The position numbers and the translations under genes are program-made. Under the pieces are notes generated by a model. It was not told the origin of the DNA and made no database searches. It worked only from the letters and a program-made list of their open reading frames with translations. Below are positions 8,076-15,417 of a stretch of DNA of 18,877 nt, in pieces. Numbering within the stretch: the stretch's first letter is position 1; every line of letters starts with the position of its first letter. Source of the stretch: an uncultured Collinsella sp. GTDB taxonomy: Bacteria; Actinomycetota; Coriobacteriia; Coriobacteriales; Coriobacteriaceae. The stretch is from contig CABTZM010000019.1 of NCBI GenBank assembly GCA_902489295.1, forward strand, positions 1 to 18,877, given 5' to 3'.

Positions 8076-8837
8076 CTACTCCCCTACCTCAATCACAATC
8101 AGCGTCGCATCGTCCGTCGAGCCATTTACGCGGGCCTCGGCATATAACTCTTCGCACAGCTGCGCACAGGCCGAACCACTCGCAAGCATCTGCTGCAGGC
8201 GCTCCTGCGGAATCTGCCCATCGATGCCATCCGAGCAAATCAGGTAGCGATCGCCCGGAAGCATCACGGTTGTTTTGACCTCAAGATTTCGACCGCCTTG
8301 GTTAAGGCCAATTGCCAGCTCTATACAATGCGAAACAGCATCGTCGCTGTACTCGACGCCCACGCCACCCATGCGCCGCTCGGGCGTATGGTCGCAAGTA
8401 AGCACCGCAAGCACGCCGCCGCGCAGCCGATACACGCGAGAATCGCCAGCGTTAAAAACAGCACCGTGTCCATCGGGGGCAACAACGAGACCGGCAACCG
8501 TGGATGCGGTCACAGGCAAACCGTAGCGAGCCGCATAAGACTCAACGTCGTTCTCGGCTCGCTCGCCCGCCACGCGCAGACGGTCCTGCAACGTGTTAAC
8601 GGCATCGGCATCAAAGACGCGCACGGCCTGTGCAAACGCCTGAGCAGCGAGCGTCGAGGCGGCCGCTCCGTGCCCGCCTTCGCTCACGCCGTCAAAGACT
8701 GCCATGCAGCCCATCTCGCGCTCGCAATCGCCCATCAGGCCATAACAAAGGACGTTACCGTCAAATAGCAGACGATCCTCGTTGACGGGGTGATTGGTTC
8801 CCGCTTGGGTTTTTGCAGCAGCGATAAACATCGTCAT
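8076..8837 (-). CDS. PP2C-family Ser/Thr protein phosphatase
   Basis: A metal-dependent phosphatase of 253 residues, about the size of a bare bacterial PP2C domain, with no membrane segment. The family motifs occur in order: NEDR (19-22), VFDGVSEGGHG (47-57) with metal ligand D49, AGDSRVYRL (130-138), DH (149-150), CSDGIDG (201-207) with D203, and TDDATLI (241-247). FDGVSEGGHG differs from the usual FDGMGGH by an inserted Ser-Glu, but the metal aspartates are intact. I chose the ATG at 8837, which overlaps the ATPase stop as ATGA and has GGGAGG nine bases upstream. The TTG at 8843 is too close to that site. The kinase gene follows 2 bp later, so this is the likely opposing enzyme for that kinase. 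Confidence 0.95.
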   Translation of the reverse strand: MTMFIAAAKTQAGTNHPVNEDRLLFDGNVLCYGLMGDCEREMGCMAVFDGVSEGGHGAAASTLAAQAFAQAVRVFDADAVNTLQDRLRVAGERAENDVESYAARYGLPVTASTVAGLVVAPDGHGAVFNAGDSRVYRLRGGVLAVLTCDHTPERRMGGVGVEYSDDAVSHCIELAIGLNQGGRNLEVKTTVMLPGDRYLICSDGIDGQIPQERLQQMLASGSACAQLCEELYAEARVNGSTDDATLIVIEVGE

Positions 8838-10789
8838 CGCCAATCGCCTCCCATCGATCCAGGCACGAGCTCAAATGCGATATGCGCATCGTCGCCCTCG
8901 CCCTGCGGCACGGCGCGCGCCACCATACCGGGACGACCACGCCACTCGGCGCGGTGTTCAAACAAAAAGTCGGAAAGCCCGTTAAGGTAGCCGCTCTCCA
9001 CCAGGTTGCCAATGCCACGGCCGCCCTTGGCCTTGACGGCGTCCGTCATGGCAATGGAGTGCAGCAGTTCGCGGGCGGCATCGGTCGCCTCAACCGTAAT
9101 ATCGGGCTGCGCCTTATGCACGTTGCGGTTTACGGCATCGATCTTGGAATTAAGAATCTGAAGCGCCACGGCATCGTCGATAAAGTTGAAGATGACCACG
9201 TTGTCGCCGATACGGCCCAAGAACTCGGGCTTAAACTCGCGGTCCATCTCAGTACGTACGCGCTCACAGATCTCGTTATAGGGCGTGTTGGGTGCGATGG
9301 TATTACGCACTTCGTTGCCCTGCGCATCGATCTCAATCTTGGAAAAGCCGATGTTGCTCGTAAAGAAGATAACCGTCTCCGAGAAGTACACGGTATTGCC
9401 CTGGCCATCGGTCAGGCGGCCGTCTTCGAGGATCTGCAGGAACTTATCCATGATGCTCGGCGCGGCCTTCTCGATCTCGTCGAAAAGAACCACCGAGAAC
9501 GGATTGGCCTTGACGGCGTTGGTGAGCTGACCTCCCTCGGCATAGCCCACGTATCCCGGAGGAGCGCCGAAGAGCTTTTGGTCGGAGTTTTCGGCACCGT
9601 ACTCGGACATATCAAAACGCAGCATGCTGCGCTCATCGCCAAAGAGAAGTTCCGTAATAGCCTTAACGATCTCGGTCTTACCGGTACCAGTGGGGCCGCT
9701 CAAAAACAAGACGCCCTTGGGCTTAGAGCCAGACGAATGGGTGGCACCCGAAAGGCCCATGACGGAGCGCTTGAGCACGGTGACGGCCTTCTCAACGGCC
9801 TCGTCCTGACCCTTCACGCGGCGTTTGATCTTTTCCTCGGGATCCTCCTCGAGTTTCTCGAACATCTGCTGCCATTTGTTCTCGCGAAAACCGTACTTGT
9901 AGACGTCAACGAGCTTGGGAAGGATGGCCTCGATGGAAGCCTCGGGGTTTTGCATGTCGCGCTGGTACATGCGCTGCAGCCCCTCGAGCTCCTTAACGCT
10001 CATGCCATCGGTGGTATCGATAAAGCGACGCACCGCACGGTCATCGGAATCGGACAGTACCTCGCCAAAGCCAAACTTGCTCTGGATATAGGCTTCGCGC
10101 ATGTCGCGGTCGGGATGCGGCAGCGTGATGGTGCGCAGGAAGGGATTCTCCTCGATAAACCACACAGGCAGGTTGCGCACGTTATCCGTTACCAGAATGA
10201 GCGTATTGACGGCCGTACGGTTAATGAGGCGCGCCTTGCTGGCACCAAGGTACAGATTAAGGAAAAACTGCGTCTCGTCGGGCATAAGACCGGTCGATGA
10301 GGCAAGCAGGCGCGACGCCATGTTGACGATCACGCAAAGCGGCTTGGCATCGGTGCCACCATCGGGGTTGTCATTGTATTTAAGGCGCAGCATAGAGCGG
10401 ATGACCTCGCCGTATGACGGCAGGCTCGACTGCCCGGTGGCATATGCTTGGCGGCCATCGGCGATGCAGGCGTTCGCCTCCATCATTCGGTCGTCGCTCT
10501 TGGTAGCTTCATCATGCGCCAGCGACACCAGGCGCTTGCAATCGACATTGCCCATGCTGCTCGAGAACAGCTGGATGGGGTCGAAATATGCCACGTTGTA
10601 CTCAACCGAGCCATTGGCGTCTTCGAAAAGACCACGCACGACCTCGGCAAGCTCCGAGAACTGGAGGCTGTCGTCGACCACGTCGGGATACTTGTCGTTA
10701 ACGTTGCCCTCAAGGATAAAGAGGCTCTTCACTCCTTTAAAGTTGAGCATCTCGCGCTGCCAGGATTGACGCTCGAAATCAGTTGCCAT
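8834..10789 (-). CDS. ClpB-type AAA+ ATPase with degenerate first module
   Basis: A 651-residue AAA+ protein. Residues about 325-615 match the second ATPase module of ClpA/ClpB: Walker A GPTGTGKT (365-372), pore-loop motif GAPPGYVGYAEGG (408-420), Walker B VVLFDEIE (433-440), sensor-1 TSN (477-479), arginine finger in PEFLGRI (R526) and sensor-2 GGRGI (589-593). The first 310 residues have an AAA-like order of strands but lack a P-loop: LFILEGNVND near 23-32 where Walker A would be, VIVNMASRL (153-161) where Walker B would be, and LVTDNVRNLP (199-208) at sensor-1. No Clp N-domain is present, and the protein is about 200 residues shorter than ClpB. AAGGAGGT precedes the ATG at 10789. It overlaps the PP2C gene. 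It is probably a remodelling ATPase acting on a locus-specific client; the client is unknown. Confidence 0.92.
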   Translation of the reverse strand: MATDFERQSWQREMLNFKGVKSLFILEGNVNDKYPDVVDDSLQFSELAEVVRGLFEDANGSVEYNVAYFDPIQLFSSSMGNVDCKRLVSLAHDEATKSDDRMMEANACIADGRQAYATGQSSLPSYGEVIRSMLRLKYNDNPDGGTDAKPLCVIVNMASRLLASSTGLMPDETQFFLNLYLGASKARLINRTAVNTLILVTDNVRNLPVWFIEENPFLRTITLPHPDRDMREAYIQSKFGFGEVLSDSDDRAVRRFIDTTDGMSVKELEGLQRMYQRDMQNPEASIEAILPKLVDVYKYGFRENKWQQMFEKLEEDPEEKIKRRVKGQDEAVEKAVTVLKRSVMGLSGATHSSGSKPKGVLFLSGPTGTGKTEIVKAITELLFGDERSMLRFDMSEYGAENSDQKLFGAPPGYVGYAEGGQLTNAVKANPFSVVLFDEIEKAAPSIMDKFLQILEDGRLTDGQGNTVYFSETVIFFTSNIGFSKIEIDAQGNEVRNTIAPNTPYNEICERVRTEMDREFKPEFLGRIGDNVVIFNFIDDAVALQILNSKIDAVNRNVHKAQPDITVEATDAARELLHSIAMTDAVKAKGGRGIGNLVESGYLNGLSDFLFEHRAEWRGRPGMVARAVPQGEGDDAHIAFELVPGSMGGDWR

Positions 10790-10792
10790 GTG

Positions 10793-11389
10793 TTATACCT
10801 CCTTGGCAGATAATTCATGGTGGTAACGGTCGGCAATACCAACGGTGATAACCGTGCCGTCCTGGACATAGTTTTGAAGCTGGCGGGGCTGCTGAAGATA
10901 CTGGTCGTAATCATCGTGTGGACGATCGCTCAGGTAGATTACGCGCTGGTTAGTCGAGCCGCGCAGCGCGCAGTCGGGCACGTTGAGCTCGTCTACGTAC
11001 GGACCGTCAATCAGCACATCGATAAGAGACTTAAGCGTCTCCCACGCATCCGCACCGATCACCTGCGGCAGCTCTTCAAACGTGAATCCGGTGTAAACGA
11101 GAATGTCGTCGTAAGCACCGCGGATTATTGACAGCAGCTTCATGAGCTCTGATGCCTGCTCGAGCGGATCTCCACCCGAAACCGTCAGTCGATGCACGCC
11201 GTGCTCACGCGCTGCATCGAGCAACATCTGTGCAAGTTCATCAACGTCGACCTCCTGCTCGGGCAACTGGTCGCGCCATTGGGGCGAAATACATCCGGCA
11301 CAACGCTTTGAACAACCGGCGGTCCAGACAACAATACGTTCTCCCGGACCCAGCGAGACGACGGGGGCAAGCACATGGCTAACGAACAT
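10793..11389 (-). CDS. NrdG-like radical SAM 4Fe-4S activating enzyme
   Basis: A 198-residue radical SAM protein of the glycyl-radical-activase type. C-x3-C-x2-C (C26, C30, C33, in AGCSKRCAGC) binds the 4Fe-4S cluster. GPGERIVVW precedes it, and TVSGGDPL (69-76) supplies the SAM-binding GGDP. DGPYV (128-132) and GSTNQR (144-149) are also typical of NrdG. NrdG activates anaerobic ribonucleotide reductase by forming a glycyl radical, but no NrdD or other glycyl radical enzyme lies in this window, so a different target is possible. The start is the ATG at 11389 with GAGGA eight bases upstream; it overlaps the end of the FHA gene by 11 bp. An open frame to 11575 is only the shadow of that gene. 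The ATPase starts 3 bp after its stop. Gene symbol withheld because the substrate is uncertain. Confidence 0.88.
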   Translation of the reverse strand: MFVSHVLAPVVSLGPGERIVVWTAGCSKRCAGCISPQWRDQLPEQEVDVDELAQMLLDAAREHGVHRLTVSGGDPLEQASELMKLLSIIRGAYDDILVYTGFTFEELPQVIGADAWETLKSLIDVLIDGPYVDELNVPDCALRGSTNQRVIYLSDRPHDDYDQYLQQPRQLQNYVQDGTVITVGIADRYHHELSAKEV

Positions 11390-12371
11390 CGGCGTAATCC
11401 TCGCCCGGATCGAGCGTACGGTACACGGCCGAGGTGCGCGCAAGCGAGCAACCGCATTCCTCACAGCCATCCCCAACCTTTGCACGCTCATCAGCAACGA
11501 GATGCAAACGACCGCACTCGGGGCACTCGACAAACCAGCCCTCGACACCCGCAGACTCACCAGCAGCAGGAACAACCGGTGCCGCAGCGGGCGCGGGCTG
11601 CGGCACAGACCAAGCCTGGGCCTGCACGGGTTGTGCCGCAGGCGGTTCCTCCACAGTAACCGTCAGACGCAATTGGGCAAATTCGCCAGACGCAGCCGGA
11701 ATGAGTAGCGTATCGCCGGTATGAATCGGCTGGGCCACGCCGGGAACCAAGTTGAGGACCTGGCCCCCACGCATAAGAGCCGTTCCGTTATTGGACCCCT
11801 CGTCAGCAACCATCCATGTGCCCCGCTCAAAACGAACGCTGGCATGCTGCCGGGACATGGCAAAGTTCGAAGCCATAGAAGGAAACGCGTTGCGCCCAAG
11901 CACCGCGGCGTCCGTGAGACGAAGCTGCTCACCCATAACCGGATCGGCAAGCGTAAGCGCAGGAACCGCAGGAGTAGCTGCAGCATTCGCCATGGGTTGC
12001 GGCGCGGGCTGCGGCATTGGCGCAGGCGTCGGCTGTGGCGCAGGAACCGGCGCAGGTTGCGGAACGGGCATGGGGGTAGGCTGCGGCGTAGGAGCAGGAG
12101 CAGTCTGATATACCTGCTGGGGCGCGGGACGCTGAGGCCGCGAAGCACCACCCATCGATGATGTTGCAGGATAGACGGCGGGAGCCGGACGCTCAGCGAC
12201 CGCGGCGGCAAAGCCGGACGCCGAGGCAACTGGCGCCTCGGGTGCCGAGACCGCGGGCGCAGGGGTCGAAGGTGCGGAAACCGCACCAGCGGGACGCGGC
12301 GTCCCACAGTCCTCGCACATATCGCGGGCATCATCGTTCATAAGACCACAGATAGGGCATTCCCATGTCAT
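11379..12371 (-). CDS. FHA-domain protein with zinc ribbons at both ends
   Basis: A 330-residue phosphothreonine-reading protein, predicted cytoplasmic. A zinc ribbon starts the protein (CPIC at 5-8, CEDC at 19-22). Residues 25-135 are Ala/Pro-rich, with a Pro-Gln repeat stretch at 92-127. The FHA domain covers about 145-240: LGRN (158-161), SRQH (173-176) and EGSNNGT (191-197), which supply the phosphate-contacting Arg, Ser, His and Asn. After a second Pro/Ala linker comes a second four-cysteine cluster (CPEC 283-286, CEEC 303-306). GAGGT precedes the ATG at 12371 by six bases. It sits 3 bp after the preceding gene and overlaps the radical SAM gene, so it is translationally coupled on both sides. 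Likely an adaptor docking onto threonines phosphorylated by the local kinases. Confidence 0.93.
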   Translation of the reverse strand: MTWECPICGLMNDDARDMCEDCGTPRPAGAVSAPSTPAPAVSAPEAPVASASGFAAAVAERPAPAVYPATSSMGGASRPQRPAPQQVYQTAPAPTPQPTPMPVPQPAPVPAPQPTPAPMPQPAPQPMANAAATPAVPALTLADPVMGEQLRLTDAAVLGRNAFPSMASNFAMSRQHASVRFERGTWMVADEGSNNGTALMRGGQVLNLVPGVAQPIHTGDTLLIPAASGEFAQLRLTVTVEEPPAAQPVQAQAWSVPQPAPAAAPVVPAAGESAGVEGWFVECPECGRLHLVADERAKVGDGCEECGCSLARTSAVYRTLDPGEDYADVR

Positions 12372-12374
12372 GGT

Positions 12375-13874
12375 TTACCTCATTTCCCTTTGCTTGAGCT
12401 GACTTGCTTGACGGCGATTACGCAGACGACGTTCCGCATCTGCGGAAGGCGTGGGCGGAACGTAATCATGCGGGTGAATCTCGACGGCAGCGTCGGGACT
12501 TGGCGGACGCACAAAACCAGTCGAGGTGTCCGCAAAGACGCCCCGCTTCTTAAGGTCTTCGCTGAACTGCTTATAAAAGTCGCAGAATTCCACCTGGTCC
12601 TGAACGGCCTTTTCGACGGTTGACTGATCCTGGATCTTCATGTCTTTGATAATCGTGGAATTATTCGGGTCTTCAGAAAACTCAGCCGGGTCAGCCTCTA
12701 CGACACGCATGATGATCTGCTGTTCGCTGCTGCCCTTAAGAACGGCGACCGCTTTGTGCTCGTTGGTGTCAAACATAAGCCGCCAAGGTTTGCCCGAGCC
12801 ATCCATAACGGCATAACGAACCACATTAACGCCACGCTCAGCCATAGCATCATTAATCGCACGCTCGATATACTCGTCTTTCACGGCCTTATCAAGCTCG
12901 GCGTCAGCAGTTTCGATCTCTTCGTAAATATTATCGATCTCATAAATGTGCTTGAGAACCGTCGGACGATGGTATCGGTCGTTGAGCAGTTCTACTCGAA
13001 TCTGATACTGCACGTACTGCTCGTGCTTCTCAGCAGACTCATACTGGGCACGCTTCATGACATGATCAAAATCCTTGATGCTCTTATTAATGGCAAGCAG
13101 TTCCTCTACGGTTGAATCGGAATCAAGCGCATCATAGGCGGTGCGGATCGATTCAAATTTTGCGCTTATTCGATTACGCAGTGCCATATCCAAGGCTTCA
13201 TCCTGCATCAGAGAGATGGCAACTTCCGACCACGCGTCAAACGATTGCGCCGCCCCCTCAAACGTTTCAACGCCCGAAGGAGACTCTGCCGCCGCGGTTA
13301 TCTGAAGCAATGCCCTCTTCAGGTCTATAGGATTATCAGGCGTTACATCAAAATCAATCGCCCTAGCAAGACCTTGTGCTCTCAGTTTTTCAACAGTCAA
13401 AGCAGCATCAATCTGGCTTTGGCTCATCTCCATTCTCTGCTTCAAGTGAGCATCAAATGTCATTTTTGGAAACAGGACATGCAGCGTTGAAAACAAATGA
13501 GCTAACGCTTTTTCCATCCTCACTCTGGTATCCCTGCCAAGACTCATCGTGTTTTCTTCATGCTTGGCATAAAAGGAGTGAGAACAATTGGTGATCAGCT
13601 CATCCAACATTGCCCGTGTTGATTCATCTAAATCCGAGGCCATCTCATCGATCCGCTTTCTGAGGTCCGCGAGAACCTCAGAAAACTCCTTTTCGGCGGC
13701 ATCCCTTGCATCTTTTTCCGCGGTCTCACGAGCAGCCAAAGCACCCGTAACGATTGCGGTGGGAGCCAAAAGAGCCATACCGACAGCGCCGGCAGCACCA
13801 AGGCTTGACCCTGTTGAAGCGGCGCTACTTGCCGTAGAGCCAACAGATGTAAACATCCCAACCACGGCACTCAT
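12375..13874 (-). CDS. Hypothetical helical protein with N-terminal hydrophobic segment, first gene of the operon
   Basis: I do not recognise this 499-residue protein. I chose the ATG at 13874 (MSAVVGMF), with GGAGGG about ten bases upstream; the frame is open to 14276 but that part runs into the divergent promoter and the opposite kinase gene. A Gly/Ala/Ser-rich hydrophobic stretch at about 24-48 could insert into the membrane. The rest is highly charged and mostly helical, with coiled-coil-like stretches near 50-95 and 290-380. A short beta-prone region contains VVRYAVMDGSGKPWRLMFD. The Pro-rich C-terminus ends in basic residues. The N-terminal half is AT-richer than the flanking genes. As promoter-proximal gene of a signalling operon it may be a scaffold or phospho-substrate, which is inference. 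Confidence 0.75.
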   Translation of the reverse strand: MSAVVGMFTSVGSTASSAASTGSSLGAAGAVGMALLAPTAIVTGALAARETAEKDARDAAEKEFSEVLADLRKRIDEMASDLDESTRAMLDELITNCSHSFYAKHEENTMSLGRDTRVRMEKALAHLFSTLHVLFPKMTFDAHLKQRMEMSQSQIDAALTVEKLRAQGLARAIDFDVTPDNPIDLKRALLQITAAAESPSGVETFEGAAQSFDAWSEVAISLMQDEALDMALRNRISAKFESIRTAYDALDSDSTVEELLAINKSIKDFDHVMKRAQYESAEKHEQYVQYQIRVELLNDRYHRPTVLKHIYEIDNIYEEIETADAELDKAVKDEYIERAINDAMAERGVNVVRYAVMDGSGKPWRLMFDTNEHKAVAVLKGSSEQQIIMRVVEADPAEFSEDPNNSTIIKDMKIQDQSTVEKAVQDQVEFCDFYKQFSEDLKKRGVFADTSTGFVRPPSPDAAVEIHPHDYVPPTPSADAERRLRNRRQASQLKQREMR

Positions 13875-13933
13875 ACTTGCTATCCCTCCGTTTTTGACCA
13901 GCTTGGTCCTTGCGTCTTTCCAACATCTTTCTA

Positions 13934-14008
13934 CCGCCGTCTTGCGCGATTCTGTTGCGCAACATTGGCGAGTGGCAGATTTGTCGATGTTGCGCAACAG
14001 ACGGCGGC
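13934..14008. promoter_or_regulatory. Divergent control region with two perfect TGTTGCGCAACA palindromes
   Basis: The 180-bp gap between divergent starts at 13874 and 14055 holds two identical 12-bp perfect palindromes at 13953-13964 and 13988-13999, 35 bp apart start to start. They lie inside a larger inverted repeat: CCGCCGTCT (13934-13942) on the left matches AGACGGCGG (13999-14007) on the right, with an extra 11 bp on the left. This is the expected form of a dimeric repressor or activator site serving both directions. I could not pick convincing -35/-10 hexamers on either strand. Confidence 0.65.
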
Positions 14009-14054
14009 GGCCAGCGCATATCCTGCTAAATGGAAGAAAGGATGAAAGCGCGCC

Positions 14055-15302
14055 ATGACCGGTTCTTACGAAGAAGTTCGACTCGTCAAGTTTCATACGC
14101 CAGCACTGCTCTCCGAGCGTGAGCAGGCTGCGGCACGGCGTCGCTTTTGCACGCTTCTCGTTCCGCCGCAAAAGGGCGGCTTTGGTGGCAACGCCTATGT
14201 CCGCCGCGTCCAAAGCGGCGATCGCGCCTTTGAGCTCGCGCTTAAGATGCCGCGCCCCGACGCCCAACCCGAGCAAGAACGGCTCAACCGGGAAACCCTG
14301 GAAGAGGAGTACCGTACGCTCTCCGTTGTATCCAACCTAAGGGGTTTTCCCGATGTCTACGGTTTTGGCTATACGGCAGACGGAACCCCGGCGCTGCTTA
14401 TGGAATGGGTCGATGGCGTCTCGCTTCTTGATGCGCGGCCCGCTCTGAGTGATGGCGCTGCAACCTGCCCCGGCGATATCGTCGCCGCACTGGGCCTGAG
14501 CGTGCTCAAGATCATCCTGTCCACGCAATCGCTCGACACACCCTTTGTCCACCGCGATCTCTCTATGCGCAACATCATGTTGCGCCACGATCGCATCCCG
14601 CTCGAAGAGCAGGTATCGAGTGGTTACTTTGACATTTGCCTCATCGACATGGGTAGTGCCAAGCTCGTTAAGCCCGATTTTTCCTTTACCGTCGACGTCA
14701 ACGCCTTTCGCGGCGCCACTCCAGCATATGCGGCACCCGAAATGCTAGAGCGCTTTAAGGCCGACCCCGGCGCTCGCGACGATCCCGCCGTCGACATCTA
14801 TGCGTTGGGCAGCATCCTCTATGAACTTTATTGCGGGCACGCGCCCTTTGAGGCAGAGCTCAGGCGCTCTGGAGACCACGCACGCCTTAAGCGTACCGTG
14901 CAGCCGCAGCCCCTTGCACCCGCGGCCCCTCGTGAACAGGGCCTTGTCAACGCGATCATGGCCTGCCTAGCGGTATCGCAAGACGCGCGCCCTTCGGCAA
15001 ACGAACTCGCGGCACGGCTCGAGCCCTTTGCCCGCACGGGGGCACCGCGAAAGCGCCGCCCCGCAGCTGATCGCGGCGGCGCCGCTGTCCTGGCGAACGC
15101 CACAGCCCCCGCCCGCACGGTTGCAAGCGCGCAGTCCGCGTCTCGGCCAACCCCATCCACCGAGACGGTCCGCAGCGCCGAGTCCATGCGTCGCGCGCGC
15201 CTTGCAGTCAAGCGTCAACGCTCGATGGCACTCACGATGGTGATCGTCGCCTTTGTGGTGATAGTGGTTATACTCGCCCTCGCATCCGCCGGCATGCTTT
15301 AG
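14055..15302 (+). CDS. Tail-anchored Ser/Thr protein kinase, HRDLS/DMG type
   Basis: A 415-residue kinase. The N-lobe has a Gly-rich GGFGGN (41-46) and Lys64 in LALKM. LRGFPDVYGFGY, then MEWVDG, mark the hinge. The catalytic loop is HRDLSMRN (166-173), with Ser170 in place of the usual Ser/Thr-kinase Lys. IDMGSA (197-202) replaces DFG, and the APE motif is AAPEM (226-230). Residues 330-390 are a basic Ala/Pro linker, and a single hydrophobic segment at about 392-412 ends the protein, so the kinase faces the cytoplasm with almost nothing outside. The ATG at 14055 has only a distant AAAGGA (about 12 nt). It is divergent from the ten-gene operon. It is paralogous to the kinase at the right edge, which shares the LRGFP, MEWV, HRDLS and DMGSA signatures. 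Catalytic Asp168, Asn173 and Asp198 are present, so activity is plausible. Confidence 0.93.
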   Translation: MTGSYEEVRLVKFHTPALLSEREQAAARRRFCTLLVPPQKGGFGGNAYVRRVQSGDRAFELALKMPRPDAQPEQERLNRETLEEEYRTLSVVSNLRGFPDVYGFGYTADGTPALLMEWVDGVSLLDARPALSDGAATCPGDIVAALGLSVLKIILSTQSLDTPFVHRDLSMRNIMLRHDRIPLEEQVSSGYFDICLIDMGSAKLVKPDFSFTVDVNAFRGATPAYAAPEMLERFKADPGARDDPAVDIYALGSILYELYCGHAPFEAELRRSGDHARLKRTVQPQPLAPAAPREQGLVNAIMACLAVSQDARPSANELAARLEPFARTGAPRKRRPAADRGGAAVLANATAPARTVASAQSASRPTPSTETVRSAESMRRARLAVKRQRSMALTMVIVAFVVIVVILALASAGML

Positions 15303-15347
15303 CCGGCGGCAGTACCAAGGCCAGCTCATAGACCCCCGCATGAAAAA

Positions 15348-15395
15348 AAGCGGTGGCGGACGTAACTCTCGATAAAGCCTCACCCGCCACCGCTT
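15348..15395 (-). terminator. Intrinsic terminator between convergent genes
   Basis: Perfect 12-bp stem: AAGCGGTGGCGG (15348-15359) and CCGCCACCGCTT (15384-15395), with a 24-nt loop. On the minus strand the stem is followed by a run of seven U from positions 15349-15343, as expected for termination of the gene ending at 15418. It may also stop the plus-strand kinase transcript, though no U-run follows on that side. Confidence 0.85.
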
Positions 15396-15417
15396 CACGC
15401 ATCGCTCGCTGGCAATG

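Noticed and set aside
6844..8247. Long plus-strand open frame of 467 codons opposite the large kinase
   Set aside because: It is antisense to the repeat array and kinase domain, with no family motif and a composition typical of a reversed GC-rich reading frame.
8882..10300. Plus-strand open frame of 472 codons opposite the AAA+ gene
   Set aside because: The minus strand encodes intact Walker, pore-loop and sensor motifs over the same bases. The plus frame shows no recognisable domain.
11390..11575. Longer N-terminus for the radical SAM protein
   Set aside because: The extra 62 residues lie in another frame of the FHA gene's zinc-ribbon region, and a good ribosome binding site precedes the ATG at 11389.
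63..13874. TerY-P triad or tellurite-resistance type cassette
   Set aside because: Kinase, PP2C and an ATPase are present, but I see no von Willebrand A domain (MIDAS DxSxS) or TerD-type protein.
13875..14276. Longer N-terminus for the first operon gene
   Set aside because: The extension would cross both palindromes and overlap the start of the divergent kinase gene; a GGAGGG precedes the ATG at 13874.
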